Source: Planctomycetota bacterium (lineage in GTDB: Bacteria; Planctomycetota; Planctomycetia; Pirellulales; UBA1268). Taken from it: a stretch of DNA of 64,000 nt. This document shows, one piece after another, positions 26,562 through 36,169 of the stretch; the first letter of the stretch is position 1; every line of letters begins with the position of its first letter. The stretch is taken from assembly GCA_029978905.1 (NCBI GenBank), contig JAPOIM010000006.1, positions 1 to 64,000 on the forward strand, written 5' to 3'. The notes under the pieces were generated by a model, which searched no databases, was not told the DNA's origin, and saw nothing but the letters and a program-made list of their open reading frames with translations. The position numbers and the translations under genes are program-made.

Positions 26562-28961
26562 CTAGCGTTGGTCCAGGCCTTCGGGCCGGCCGTGACACGC
26601 GTCAAGCCTTTTGATTTCGGTCAGGAGAAACTCAGGCAGCATGAAGGGCTCGTAGCCCGCGTGCTGCCATCGCATGCGTCCGTCGGCCGACACATAGCAG
26701 GTGGCATGCATGGGGATGTCTTCAAAGTCGTCCCAGGCGTCGAGTGCCTGAAACGCGACGCCATCCGCAGCGGAGAGCGCGACAAACGGCAAGCCCTCCG
26801 ACGACATCGCCACATCCTCGACCGAGTCCGTGCTGATCACGAGCACCGGCACGCCAGCCTCTTCAAAGCGACGGGCAGCCTCCGTGAACGCCTTCACCTG
26901 GTCGTTGCAATGTTCGCAGGCCATGCCGAGCGTGAGGAGGATGACGTGAGGCTGACCGGCGTAGTCGCCCGCAGATACGGGAGTGCCGTCGGTGGCAAGC
27001 GCCGTCCAACTGCCCGCCTGCCAGGCGGTCCACTCCAGAGGACCGAGGGTGGCGAGGTCAGGGCGTTCGCCAAGGTCGTTGGGAGGATCGTGGGCAATCC
27101 GCCAGTCACCGGCCACTTCCGCGGCCTCGGCGATCGGAGCGAGCCGAGCCAGGAGAGGCAGGTTGAGATCCGCTGCGGCGGCGAGTGTGCGGACTTCCGC
27201 AAAGGTGGCCTTCGCCTCGTCATGCTTGCCTGCTTCCCACTGCACGGAGGCGAGCAAAGCCTGCGGATGGAGCTGTTGCGTTGTTCCCTTGGCAGCAGAT
27301 GTGGCAGCCTCAACGGCCTTCTCCGTGTTGCCGAGGGCGAGTTCGATACGCGCGAGTCTGCTTTTGTCGATCGCGTTTCGCTGCTTGTCTTTCAAGCCAG
27401 CGAGGGATTCGCGAGCTTTCTCGAGGTCACCAGTAGCGATCCATCCGTGCAGCCTGAGTTCCGCGAGACAGGCTTCAAGCTTTTCGATGCGATCGGCAAA
27501 TGGCTGCATCGCGTCTGCCATGGCTTTGCTGATGTCTGCTGCCGATTTGCCTTCATCGCGGGCTTTCCTTTCCGCACTGTCGGCGGCGTCCGTGCGTCCG
27601 GTGCGTTCTTCCGCTTCCATCGCCTCAAGCCGCTCGAGGGCGGCCTGGCCAGCGGCCGTGTCTCCGCGGGAAAAACCGGCGATGCTCAGGAGTTGCTCGC
27701 GCTTCCAGCGATCCTCAAACTCCTCCGCGGGCTCGATAAATGGCGTGTCGGCGAGGGCGGCCGCCACGTCCCAGAGTTCCCACTGCAGGATCGTTTCGAA
27801 CAGGCGATCCCGTCCAAACTGCCAGCAGCTCCCTCCTTCCTGATATGACTGATCGGGATCGGGGTTCACTTTCTTGGAACGGGCGATCCTCGGCATGCTG
27901 ATCAGGTTGGTGGCCACCGTCAGCGCATCGTGCACGCGACCGAGGTGGTTGAGGTTCCGGATGAACCACTCGCTGTTGTGAGCGAAGTTGTGGATCTGGT
28001 CGGGAAAGACGTGGGCACGGATCATCTGCGCGTGATCCACCCGCACCGCGGCTTCCTGTTGCCAGGCGGCGTCGTGCCAACGCTCGAGGCCTGAATAGAT
28101 ATGGCCGGGCATGTGCCACATGTGGGCGATGCCCGGGGCTGACGGCCCACACATCGCGGCCGAGTGCAGGGCTTCGGCGGCGCGATTGCGATCCCACAGA
28201 TGGATCAGGTAGTGGTGCGCTGGATGCATCGGGTTGGCGGCGAGCACTTGCTTGCCGAGCGCGTCGAGGGCGAGTGGGCTTGAAATCGGCACACCACGAT
28301 TGCGGTTGATCCACGAGAAGCCCACCACAAACGCCCGGGCTTCAAGGTCGTCTGGATAGTCGAGGGCGATCTTTTCGAGCCCCTCGAGAAACGCTTTTCG
28401 CCGGGCCTGCTTTTCCTCGTCGGTCTCCGGCTTGGCCTCCTTCGGCTTGTCTTCCTTTGGCTTGTCCTCGGGCTTGTCGCCCTTGGCTGGTTCGTCTTTT
28501 ACGCCGAAGAGTTTCTTGGTGACGGCGAGCCAGTCCTTCTCGCGAGGCGTGAGCTTCTCGAGCGTCGCACCCGTGAGAGCCGGGCCGGTGGCATCGGTGA
28601 GAAACTCGCGTGCCCGCGCCTCGTTTTCGACGTTGGCCATCGCCAAGCCCCAGCGGGCCATCACGCACTCGGGGTCGAGTTTGAGCACCGTGCGGAAACT
28701 CCGTTCCGCCTCCCAGTACCAGAAGCCATGCAGCTGGCCGACACCCTGGTCGAAGTACTGCTGGGCCTCAGGCGACGCGGTGGTCACCGGGAAGTGCACG
28801 TTGCTGCATCCCGGGATCAAGGGAAGGTGGCGACGGGGCCCCTCCGAAAACCCTTCGCCGTGGAGCGAATGACCAGGCAGAGGTGTCGCAGGATCTTGGC
28901 CGTAGACGCCCGTGGGAGCGACGGCAAAGGCAAGGCAGGTCAGCAGAAGAAAGTGTTTCAT
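26562..28961 (-). CDS. exported TPR protein with C-terminal peroxiredoxin-like domain
   Basis: 799 residues from the ATG at 28961, chosen because a signal peptide follows directly (KHFLLLTCLAFAVAPTGVYG). The open frame to 29240 reads the neighbouring gene's complement. Residues about 50-600 contain TPR-like helices (YFDQGVGQLHGFWYWEAE, LDPECVMARWGLAMAN), a Lys/Glu/Pro-rich linker near 155-185, and His-rich segments. The last 150 residues form an AhpC/TSA-like thioredoxin fold (VILLTLGMACEHCNDQ) with a CxxC pair and VPVLVISTDS. A periplasmic redox function is inferred. The fusion is unusual, but the TPR part resembles proteins widely found in planctomycetes. Confidence 0.75.
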   Translation of the reverse strand: MKHFLLLTCLAFAVAPTGVYGQDPATPLPGHSLHGEGFSEGPRRHLPLIPGCSNVHFPVTTASPEAQQYFDQGVGQLHGFWYWEAERSFRTVLKLDPECVMARWGLAMANVENEARAREFLTDATGPALTGATLEKLTPREKDWLAVTKKLFGVKDEPAKGDKPEDKPKEDKPKEAKPETDEEKQARRKAFLEGLEKIALDYPDDLEARAFVVGFSWINRNRGVPISSPLALDALGKQVLAANPMHPAHHYLIHLWDRNRAAEALHSAAMCGPSAPGIAHMWHMPGHIYSGLERWHDAAWQQEAAVRVDHAQMIRAHVFPDQIHNFAHNSEWFIRNLNHLGRVHDALTVATNLISMPRIARSKKVNPDPDQSYQEGGSCWQFGRDRLFETILQWELWDVAAALADTPFIEPAEEFEDRWKREQLLSIAGFSRGDTAAGQAALERLEAMEAEERTGRTDAADSAERKARDEGKSAADISKAMADAMQPFADRIEKLEACLAELRLHGWIATGDLEKARESLAGLKDKQRNAIDKSRLARIELALGNTEKAVEAATSAAKGTTQQLHPQALLASVQWEAGKHDEAKATFAEVRTLAAAADLNLPLLARLAPIAEAAEVAGDWRIAHDPPNDLGERPDLATLGPLEWTAWQAGSWTALATDGTPVSAGDYAGQPHVILLTLGMACEHCNDQVKAFTEAARRFEEAGVPVLVISTDSVEDVAMSSEGLPFVALSAADGVAFQALDAWDDFEDIPMHATCYVSADGRMRWQHAGYEPFMLPEFLLTEIKRLDACHGRPEGLDQR

Positions 28962-29001
28962 AACTTCTGAGAATACTTCCGTGAGAGGACTGCCGCATCT
29001 G

Positions 29002-29688
29002 CTAGCCGAGGACTCCCGCGTCGGCGAGGAGGCAGGCAGGTGCGCCGATACCGACGACCTCGACACGCCCGAGAAACGCGGCTGCAGAAGGGGAGGTAAA
29101 CCCGCGCTTGGGGGCGACGAAGGTGACGGTGAGGTCTGCCGTGACGCACGCACCTGCGGCGATGCCAGCATCGCAGTCAAGCCCCGAAGGAAGGTCGATC
29201 GCACAGACCGTCGCCCTGGGAGTGCGCGTGCGGCAGGCATTCATTGCCTCGATTGCGATGGCGATGGCTCCCCGGGGCGGCCCGCTTGCGCCCGTGCCAA
29301 GCAGGGCGTCGACGAGCACGGTGGCTTCGGCAAGGGCCGCGTGCCACTGGTCGCGTGACGCCTCTGCCAGCAGCTGCATGGGGATCTTTGAGCGGCGGGC
29401 AACCTCGCAGGCAATCGCCGCATCGCCGCTGAGGTCGGCTGGATCGCAGACGGTGAGCAGCGTGATGTCGTGGCCAAGCAGTTCGAGGTGGCGAGCGATG
29501 ACGTAGCCATCTCCGCCGTTGTTTCCTTTTCCACAGAGGATGGCCACGCGACCATCGGGGGCATGGGCGTGGATTTGCTCGGCCGCGCCCCGCCCCGCGT
29601 TTTCCATGAGCACGATGCCAGGAAGGCCAAACTCCTCGATCGCGCGTCGGTCGATTTCGCGAACCTCACTTCGAGAGAGCGTGTGCAT
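29002..29688 (-). CDS. nnrE: NAD(P)H-hydrate epimerase (YjeF N-terminal domain)
   Basis: 228 residues, the length of a stand-alone epimerase domain. Family motifs are LSRSEVREIDRRAIEEFG, PGIVLMENAGRGAA and ILCGKGNNGGDGYVIARHL, then VDALLGTGASGPPRG and AIDLPSGLDCD with the catalytic Asp. It epimerises R-NAD(P)HX to S-NAD(P)HX for repair. In many bacteria it is fused to the NAD(P)HX dehydratase (NnrD) domain; here that domain is absent and must be encoded elsewhere. The gene lies just upstream of the TPR-redoxin gene on the same strand. Confidence 0.88.
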   Translation of the reverse strand: MHTLSRSEVREIDRRAIEEFGLPGIVLMENAGRGAAEQIHAHAPDGRVAILCGKGNNGGDGYVIARHLELLGHDITLLTVCDPADLSGDAAIACEVARRSKIPMQLLAEASRDQWHAALAEATVLVDALLGTGASGPPRGAIAIAIEAMNACRTRTPRATVCAIDLPSGLDCDAGIAAGACVTADLTVTFVAPKRGFTSPSAAAFLGRVEVVGIGAPACLLADAGVLG

Positions 29689-29879
29689 CGGACGACCTTT
29701 GCGGTGGATGGCGAAACGTTTGGATGTGGACGAGTGAGGTCATCGTAGGGGGCGAGCGCTCAGAGAAAATGGTTGCGGAGCCCATGCGGATCCAAGCAGC
29801 ACTCGACAGTGAGAAGATTCTCGCGAAACAATGCGTCCTCTTCAGGCGCGGTCCACATGAGACATCGGGAGGAGCAGCC

Positions 29880-31331
29880 ATGACACAGCATCCAGCAGCG
29901 GCGACAGACGCGGCGCCTGTCACGACGGTCAGTTGGAGGCACAACGACGACATCTGGGCGATGATCCTCGCCGCGTTGCTCCTGCTGGCCAGCTGGTGGG
30001 CGAACGTACCGGCGGCCACCGACGCTGCCGGAGAGTCTGCGGCGGCGGTGTCCTACGAAAACGCGCTGACGCCCTGGATCACGAAGCCCGGTGGCTGGAA
30101 GACCAACCCGCTCGACGCGTTTTCCGGGACCCCATCCGACGGTGGGCCATCGATGGCGGTGGCGCTCGTGGCAACGGTGGCCGGGTGCGTCGTGGTCTTT
30201 GCGGTGGCGCTTGCCGGTGTGGGAGTGCCTCTCACGCGGAGCGTGCCCGGATTGCTGGGAGTGACGCTGCTGGCCGTGCTCGCCTGGCTCGCCAGTTCCC
30301 AGGCAGCGATCAAGAGCCTGCAGCTGGAGTATGTGCTGTGGGCGTTTGCGGGAGGGCTCTTCGTGAGCAACGTGATTGGGGTGCCGAACTGGCTGCGGCC
30401 GGCCCTCAAAGGGGAGCTCTACATCAAGACGGGCCTGATCTTCATGGGCGCGAGTCTCCTCTTTGGAACGCTGATGAAGCTTGGTCCTCCGGGCATCCTG
30501 GTGAGTTGGATCACCACGCCGATCGTGTTGATCGCGACTTACCAGTTCGGCCAGCGTGTGCTGAAGATCGAGTCGAAATCGCTCAACCTCGTGCTCTCGG
30601 CCGACATGAGTGTGTGTGGCGTGTCGGCGGCAGTGGCCACGGCTGCAGCATGCCGGGCGAAGAAGGAAGAACTCTCGATCGCTGTCGGCATCTCTCTCGC
30701 CTTCACGGTGGTGATGATGTTTGCGATGCCGGCCGTGATCAACGCGGTGGGGCTGGATGAGGTGCTCGGCGGAGCCTGGATTGGTGGCACGGTCGACTCA
30801 ACCGGCGCGGTGGTGGCCGCCGGCGAACTGGTGGGGCCGGTGGCCCGCGATGTGGCGGCGAGCGTGAAACTGATTCAGAACGTGCTCATTGGTGTGATTT
30901 CACTGGTCGTGGCGGCCTTGTGGACACGGATTTCCGACGAAGGGGGCGCAGCGCCCGCGATCGGCGTTGCTGCGGGCATGGCGGAGATTTGGAAGCGGCT
31001 GCCGAAGTTTGTGATCGGCTTCCTGGCGGCCTCGGCGATCTTCACGTTCCTCGCGTCGACGGGACCAGAGAGCCGCGAATCGATGGTGCAGGCCACACTT
31101 AAGGGGCCGGTGAAGATGATGCAGTCGTGGTGCTTCTGCCTGGGTTTCGTGAGCATTGGGCTCGAGACCGAGATCCGGAGGCTGGCCGCGGCGATGGGTT
31201 CGGTCAAACCGATTGTGCTCTACGTCTGTGGTCAGACTTTGAACATCGCCCTCACGTTTGTGATGGCCTACCTCGCCTTCCGGGTGGTCTTTCCGGAGGT
31301 TGCTGCGAAGTTGATGAGTGGCGGACTCTAA
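29880..31331 (+). CDS. YeiH/UPF0324 family putative sulfate exporter-like membrane protein
   Basis: 483 residues from the ATG at 29880, preceded by GGGAGGAG. It is a polytopic membrane protein with roughly 11-12 hydrophobic segments. The conserved family stretch includes FMGASLLFGTLM, SADMSVCGVSAAVATAAA and GGTVDSTGAVVAAG. YeiH-type proteins are annotated as putative sulfate exporters on limited evidence, so the transported substrate is uncertain. It is longer than E. coli YeiH (349 residues) because of the N-terminal region. It is divergent from nnrE, with a 190-base gap that should contain both promoters. Confidence 0.85.
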   Translation: MTQHPAAATDAAPVTTVSWRHNDDIWAMILAALLLLASWWANVPAATDAAGESAAAVSYENALTPWITKPGGWKTNPLDAFSGTPSDGGPSMAVALVATVAGCVVVFAVALAGVGVPLTRSVPGLLGVTLLAVLAWLASSQAAIKSLQLEYVLWAFAGGLFVSNVIGVPNWLRPALKGELYIKTGLIFMGASLLFGTLMKLGPPGILVSWITTPIVLIATYQFGQRVLKIESKSLNLVLSADMSVCGVSAAVATAAACRAKKEELSIAVGISLAFTVVMMFAMPAVINAVGLDEVLGGAWIGGTVDSTGAVVAAGELVGPVARDVAASVKLIQNVLIGVISLVVAALWTRISDEGGAAPAIGVAAGMAEIWKRLPKFVIGFLAASAIFTFLASTGPESRESMVQATLKGPVKMMQSWCFCLGFVSIGLETEIRRLAAAMGSVKPIVLYVCGQTLNIALTFVMAYLAFRVVFPEVAAKLMSGGL

Positions 31332-31433
31332 GGCCGCCCGCGAGAGAGTGCGCGGGTGTACGATACGGCCCGTGCGACGCACGCACAGTGGGCACGTGAG
31401 CACAGCAGCGAAGCGATGTTGAGGAGAGACGCG

Positions 31434-32258
31434 ATGCGGTGGATGAAGGCAGAGGCGGCATGGCAACTGGGTCACGGTCGGATGCGTGGGGCCGCGGTGG
31501 CCGGTGCCCTTCTCGCTTTGCTGGTGAGCTGGCCGCTGGCCGTGATGGCGGAAGACGCCTTTTCGCCCAAGCAGGCGAGGCTGCCGGTGGAGCCGCCGGC
31601 CGACGCGATCGTGCTCTTTGGCGCGGAGAGCGAAGGCACCGGCCGCTTCGTGGCCATGGACGGAAGTCCCTCCAACTGGAAGGCCGAAGGCGGTGTTCTT
31701 GAGGTGACGCGCAGCCCGGGCCATGCCAACCACGCGGTCTCCACCGTGCACTTCCGTGATGCCGACATCCATGCCGAGTTTGCGACTGTGGAGCAAGCCA
31801 AAGGAAACAGCGGCCTCTACATCCACGGTCACTTTGAGATGCAGGTTTTGAACTCGTTTGGTGTGGAGAACTTCACCATCGAAGACGAAGGCAGTCTCTA
31901 TCGGTTTGCGCCCCCCCTGGTGAACGCCTCGCGGCCCGTTGGTGAGTGGCAGGTGTATGACATTCGCTTTCGCGCGCCGCGTCACGACGCGGAAGGCAAG
32001 GTCACCGAGCCGGGCAGCATCACCGCGTGGCTCAACGGACAGAAGGTGCAGGATGGCGTGACCTTCGACGTGCCACGATCGCCCTACATCCCCTATCGCC
32101 ATGGTGTGACCGACTACCTGCGAGGCGTGGAGAAGAGCCTTAAGGCCACCGGAGCGGGACCGCTCTTCCTGCAGGACCACGGCGCTCCGGTGAAGTTTCG
32201 CAACGTCTGGATCAGGCCGCTCGACGACAAAGCCGCCGACTACACTCCCGCTGGCTAG
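31434..32258 (+). CDS. exported DUF1080 (3-keto-disaccharide hydrolase-type) protein
   Basis: 274 residues from the ATG at 31434, six bases after GAGGAGA. An in-frame ATG at 31416 lacks this site. A signal peptide (GALLALLVSWPLAVMA) precedes a DUF1080 concanavalin-like jelly roll: IVLFGAESEGTGRFV, NSGLYIHGHFEMQVLNSFG, EWQVYDIRFRAP, and FLQDHGAPVKFRNVWIRPLD at the end. DUF1080 proteins are abundant in planctomycetes, and some act on 3-keto sugars. The catalytic activity of this one is unproven. The photolyase gene starts eight bases after its stop. Confidence 0.88.
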   Translation: MRWMKAEAAWQLGHGRMRGAAVAGALLALLVSWPLAVMAEDAFSPKQARLPVEPPADAIVLFGAESEGTGRFVAMDGSPSNWKAEGGVLEVTRSPGHANHAVSTVHFRDADIHAEFATVEQAKGNSGLYIHGHFEMQVLNSFGVENFTIEDEGSLYRFAPPLVNASRPVGEWQVYDIRFRAPRHDAEGKVTEPGSITAWLNGQKVQDGVTFDVPRSPYIPYRHGVTDYLRGVEKSLKATGAGPLFLQDHGAPVKFRNVWIRPLDDKAADYTPAG

Positions 32259-32266
32259 GAACGCCC

Positions 32267-33718
32267 ATGCCCCCCGTCACGCTCGTGTGGTTTCGTCGCG
32301 ACCTGCGGCTGGATGACAATCCGGCCCTCGAGGCCGCAGCGAAACGTGGGCCCATCGTGCCGCTGTTTATTTGGGCACCGGAGGAGGAGCATCCCTGGGA
32401 GCCAGGGGCGGCCTCGCGGTGGTGGCTCCACCACTCGCTTGAGGCGTTCTCCGCATCGCTCGCGTCGAAGGGCGTGCCGCTCGTGATCCGCCGCGGTCCG
32501 TCGCTCGACACGCTGCGGAGCGTTGCGGAGGAGTATGGCGTGACGCACGTCTGCTGGAACCGCTGCTACGAACCGGCGATCGTCGCCCGCGACACCCTTA
32601 TCAAGCAGGCGATTGGAGCAGATGGCCTTGAGGCCGAGAGCTTCAACGGTTGCCTCCTCTACGAACCGGTGCGGGTGAAGACCAAGCAGGGAAACCCCTA
32701 TCAGGTCTTCACGCCGTTTTGGAAATCGCTGATCGCCGGCGACGAGCCCGACACGCCCCGCGGGCCGCCGAAGAAACTGGTGGCGGCCCCGGCCATTGGT
32801 CGGCGACGAGAACCGTCGGTGTCGATTGAGTCGCTCGGGTTGCTGCCAACGATCGACTGGGATGCGACGATCCGCGAGACCTGGTCGCCCGGGGAGGCAG
32901 CGGGCAGCAAGGCCCTCGCGACATTCCTCAAGGCTGGCCTGTTCGACTACGGGGAGGGACGCGATCGCCCGGATCATCAGGGCACGAGCCGCCTCTCGCC
33001 GTACTTGCATTTCGGCGAGATCTCACCGCGACGCGTGTGGCATGCCGCCCGCGAAGCGGCTGGGGGCAAGCCTGCGGCAAGCCTCACTGGATCGCCCGAG
33101 GTGTTTCTTCGCGAGATTGGCTGGCGTGAGTTTGCCAGCCACCTGCTCTTTCATTTTCCGCACACGACCGACGAGCCGCTGCGGGAGAACTACGCGAAGT
33201 TCCCCTGGGCTCGCGATCCGATTGGGCTGCGGGCATGGGAGCAGGGGCACACAGGCTTCCCGGTGGTCGACGCGGGGATGCGGCAGCTCTGGACCACCGG
33301 GTGGATGCACAACCGGGTGCGGATGATCGTGGCGAGTTTCCTGGTGAAGGATCTGCGGATCAGTTGGTTGGCTGGAGCGAAGTGGTTCTGGGACACCCTC
33401 GTGGATGCCGACCTGGCCGCCAACACCCTGGGGTGGCAGTGGGCGGGCGGCTGCGGTGCCGATGCTGCCCCCTACTTCCGCATCTTTAACCCCACCTCGC
33501 AAGGGAAGAAGTTTGACCCTGACGGCAGCTACGTGCGGCAGCACGTTCCCGAACTCGCTGCGCTTCCCGCGTCGGTGATCCATCAGCCTGAAGTGGTGGC
33601 GGCGCCACAGCTTGCCAAAGCGGGGATCACGCTCGGGCGGACCTACCCCGAACCAATCGTCGACCATGCCGAGGCCCGCAAGCAGGCCCTCGCCGCCTTG
33701 GCCACGCTCAAGCAGTAA
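32267..33718 (+). CDS. phr: deoxyribodipyrimidine photolyase
   Basis: 483 residues of the photolyase/cryptochrome family. The N-terminal antenna domain starts with LVWFRRDLRLDDNPAL. The FAD-binding C-terminal half shows SPYLHFGEISPRRVW, REIGWREFASHLL, FPVVDAGMRQLWTTGWMHNR and WQWAGGCGADAAPYFRIFNP. The length and motifs fit class I CPD photolyases, which repair UV-induced pyrimidine dimers using blue light. The gene follows the DUF1080 gene by eight bases, so they may be co-transcribed. It is convergent with the lipoprotein gene at 33731; a short palindrome CCAGCGCTGG (33720-33729) lies between their ends. Confidence 0.93.
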   Translation: MPPVTLVWFRRDLRLDDNPALEAAAKRGPIVPLFIWAPEEEHPWEPGAASRWWLHHSLEAFSASLASKGVPLVIRRGPSLDTLRSVAEEYGVTHVCWNRCYEPAIVARDTLIKQAIGADGLEAESFNGCLLYEPVRVKTKQGNPYQVFTPFWKSLIAGDEPDTPRGPPKKLVAAPAIGRRREPSVSIESLGLLPTIDWDATIRETWSPGEAAGSKALATFLKAGLFDYGEGRDRPDHQGTSRLSPYLHFGEISPRRVWHAAREAAGGKPAASLTGSPEVFLREIGWREFASHLLFHFPHTTDEPLRENYAKFPWARDPIGLRAWEQGHTGFPVVDAGMRQLWTTGWMHNRVRMIVASFLVKDLRISWLAGAKWFWDTLVDADLAANTLGWQWAGGCGADAAPYFRIFNPTSQGKKFDPDGSYVRQHVPELAALPASVIHQPEVVAAPQLAKAGITLGRTYPEPIVDHAEARKQALAALATLKQ

Positions 33719-33730
33719 CCCAGCGCTGGC

Positions 33731-34675
33731 TCACTTCAGCTGGTCGAGTGCCCGGCTGACTTTTGCGAGGACGAGCTTCCGCTGCTCTTCATCGCCCACC
33801 TTGTCGGCGGCAGCATAGGCCTCGTCGAGCACGCTTCGGGCGGCGGTTTTGTCTCCGCTCTCGGCCGTCGCTTCGCCCACTGCGAGCAGTGCATAGGCAC
33901 GGCTTTCGGTCCGCTCGATCTCGCGGGCCACGGTCGCGGCTTCCTCAAGCAACGTCTTGGCTTCATCGGCCTGGTCGATCTGAGCCTTTACGTTGGCGGC
34001 GGCGGCGAGTCCTTCTGCCTTGGCTCGCGGATTGTCGTTGCTGCGAGCGGTCTCAAGGAGCTGCTCGACCATTGAAGCGGCTTCGCTCGCCACATTGCCT
34101 TTGGTGTAGCCAAGGGCGACGGCAGCGAGGGCTTCGGCTCGGTAGCGTTCCTCCACAGCGAGGGCTGCATCGCGGGCACGGGTCAGGAGACTTGTGGCCG
34201 CGGCGGAGTCGGAGAGGCCTGTGGTCTTGTTGCCGTAGATCGCCCCTGCGTCGGCGAGCACACTCACCTGCCGCACGGGGTCGGCAATGCCTGCGGCCCG
34301 CTCGTCGACCAGACTCAGGGCTTTTCTGGCCGTTGCCTTGTCGCCGATCGCTGCCAAGAAGCCGGCGGTGCTCACGAGACGGGCAGCGGTGGCGTTGGCA
34401 TCGTCCATGCTGGAAAGGAGTTGAAAGGCTTCTTTCGCAGTTGTCGTGGCTCCTGCCGTGTCGCCCTCGGCATTCTGCTTGCTCGCGACACGCAGCAAAG
34501 CGACCGCCTGGCGGTCGGGTGTCGACTGCTTGCGGGCCTGCACGAGTTGCTCACTGATCGACTTTGCGCCCTTCGACGAACCGCCGCCGCATCCGGCGAA
34601 CGGAAGGCAGACCATGGCCAGGAGGCAGAGGCCGACCGTGTGGGGGACGCGGGCACAACGCAGAGAGAAAAGCAT
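33731..34675 (-). CDS. hypothetical lipoprotein with TPR-like helical repeats
   Basis: 314 residues from the ATG at 34675. That start gives a lipoprotein signal peptide (GLCLLAMVCLPFAGC) with the lipidated Cys followed by Gly and Ser residues. The rest is Ala/Glu-rich helical repeats of TPR character (QAVALLRVASKQNAEGDT; TARKALSLVDERAAG; ARSVLDEAYAAADKVGDE), probably six to eight helical pairs. No enzymatic motif is visible. It is probably a periplasm-facing scaffold protein. It lies 79 bases upstream of the start side of no operon partner: dapL ends at 34756 on the same strand, so the two may be co-transcribed with dapL first. Confidence 0.7.
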   Translation of the reverse strand: MLFSLRCARVPHTVGLCLLAMVCLPFAGCGGGSSKGAKSISEQLVQARKQSTPDRQAVALLRVASKQNAEGDTAGATTTAKEAFQLLSSMDDANATAARLVSTAGFLAAIGDKATARKALSLVDERAAGIADPVRQVSVLADAGAIYGNKTTGLSDSAAATSLLTRARDAALAVEERYRAEALAAVALGYTKGNVASEAASMVEQLLETARSNDNPRAKAEGLAAAANVKAQIDQADEAKTLLEEAATVAREIERTESRAYALLAVGEATAESGDKTAARSVLDEAYAAADKVGDEEQRKLVLAKVSRALDQLK

Positions 34676-34755
34676 GGGATCACCGACAGTACGAGGAGGA
34701 AACACACACCGAATCGCAGACACCGCCGAAGCCGCGCCTGGTTGCTCGCCCGGCC

Positions 34756-36033
34756 TTAGAACCGCAGGGAAACTTTTTCGAGGCGACTCTTCAGGTCTTC
34801 CATCAGCCGATCTTCTGCCGCTTCGTCTGCGGCTACGTAGGTGACGGAGAAGCGGAGATGAGGGCCTGCTTCATCCCATGGCACTGTGGAGATGGACTGC
34901 TCGCGAATCAAAAACTGGCTCGCGTCTTCAGCCGTCACGAAATCCGTCGTGCCTGCCCCGACCGGACTTTTTGTGTAGAGGAAATAGGTGCCACCAGGGA
35001 CGTTGCAGTTGAAGCCAACCTCGCGCAGCACGTTCACCAGCTTTTCGAGACGCCGGCGATACTTGGCCCGCACCTGCTGGGGAATCTCCGCGTCGTCGAG
35101 CGCGGCAGCGCCGGCTTTCTGGATGGCGATGAATTGCCCTGAGTCGCAGTTGTCTTTGACGTCAGCGAAGGCCCGCACGAGCTTCTCGTGGCCGCAGACC
35201 CAGCCGAGTCGCCAGCCGATCATGTGGAAGCCTTTGGACAGGGAGTGGACCTCAATGCCCACGTCTTTGGCCCCAGGGGTTTCCAAGAAGGAGAGCGGCT
35301 TGTCGTCGTAGCTGAGCATGATGTGCGCGGCATCTTGGACGACGATGATCTGGTGCTTCTTCGCAAAGGCGACCACCTGCTCATAGAACTCCCGCGTGGC
35401 CGCTTTGCCAGTGGGGCTGTTGGGATAGCAGAGGACGAGCAGTTTGGTCTTCGCGAGGATTTCGGCGGGGATCCCATCAAGGTCTGGGAAGTAGTTGTTC
35501 TCAGGCAGCAGCGGCAGCGGGTGCACCGTGCCCCCAAACCACTTCGTGGCCGTGCCGGCGACGGGGTAGCCCGGCACGGTCATCAGAGTCACGTCGCCAG
35601 GGTTGATGAAGGCCGCCGGCAACATGGCGTAGGCGGTCTTTGAGCCGATGCAGTGGTTGATTTCCTTATCGGGGTCGAGGCTTACGCCAAACTCCCGCTG
35701 CATGAAGCGGGCCACCGCTTCCTTGAAGGCCGCGATCCCGTTGTCGGCGTAGCCACGGTTTTCCGGCTGATCGATCTCGTGCCGCATCACGGCCCGCACG
35801 CTCTCAGGGGCCATTTCGTCGTTTTCGCCGATGCCGAAGTCGAGGATCGCTCGATCGGGATGGTCGGCCATCGCCTTCCGCTTGGCCCGCTTGATCTTCT
35901 CGAACTTGTAGATGTTGGTGTCCTTGCCGTAATTCGCCCCGCCAATGCGGTCGGCAAAGTGGCCCTGGAACCAGGGGTCGTCGGCGGAGGTGTCAGCAGC
36001 GGCAGCGGTGTCGGTGGCCATCGAGTCCTTCAA
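34756..36033 (-). CDS. dapL: LL-diaminopimelate aminotransferase
   Basis: 425 residues of a fold-type I PLP aminotransferase. The DapL-like N-terminus YKFEKIKRAKR...ILDFGIGENDE is followed by GYADNGI, CYPNSPTGKAA, and the PLP lysine in the segment HSLSKGFHMIGWRLGW. DapL converts tetrahydrodipicolinate directly to LL-diaminopimelate in lysine and peptidoglycan-precursor synthesis. It occurs in plants, Chlamydiae, cyanobacteria and some related bacteria. The ATG at 36033 or 36021 is the start; the N-terminal 20 residues are Ala/Asp-rich and probably disordered. It is divergent from the sulfatase gene. Confidence 0.85.
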   Translation of the reverse strand: MKDSMATDTAAAADTSADDPWFQGHFADRIGGANYGKDTNIYKFEKIKRAKRKAMADHPDRAILDFGIGENDEMAPESVRAVMRHEIDQPENRGYADNGIAAFKEAVARFMQREFGVSLDPDKEINHCIGSKTAYAMLPAAFINPGDVTLMTVPGYPVAGTATKWFGGTVHPLPLLPENNYFPDLDGIPAEILAKTKLLVLCYPNSPTGKAATREFYEQVVAFAKKHQIIVVQDAAHIMLSYDDKPLSFLETPGAKDVGIEVHSLSKGFHMIGWRLGWVCGHEKLVRAFADVKDNCDSGQFIAIQKAGAAALDDAEIPQQVRAKYRRRLEKLVNVLREVGFNCNVPGGTYFLYTKSPVGAGTTDFVTAEDASQFLIREQSISTVPWDEAGPHLRFSVTYVAADEAAEDRLMEDLKSRLEKVSLRF

Positions 36034-36169
36034 GGTCAGAGAGAACGTGTCGTTGCAACGGGAGGCCGCTCCGGATGCGACCGCGTTTCAAGGCGAGTAT
36101 AAAGCCTGAACGTATTCCGTCTTGCCCTCCGCGTGGAGTGGGTGGGTAGAGACGGCGAGAGGGGGCTTC

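Noticed and set aside
25275-27848. 857-codon open frame on the plus strand antisense to the PHP and TPR-redoxin genes
   Set aside because: It is a shadow of GC-rich codons of the opposite genes. The translation has no domain pattern, and it spans two well-supported genes and their boundary.
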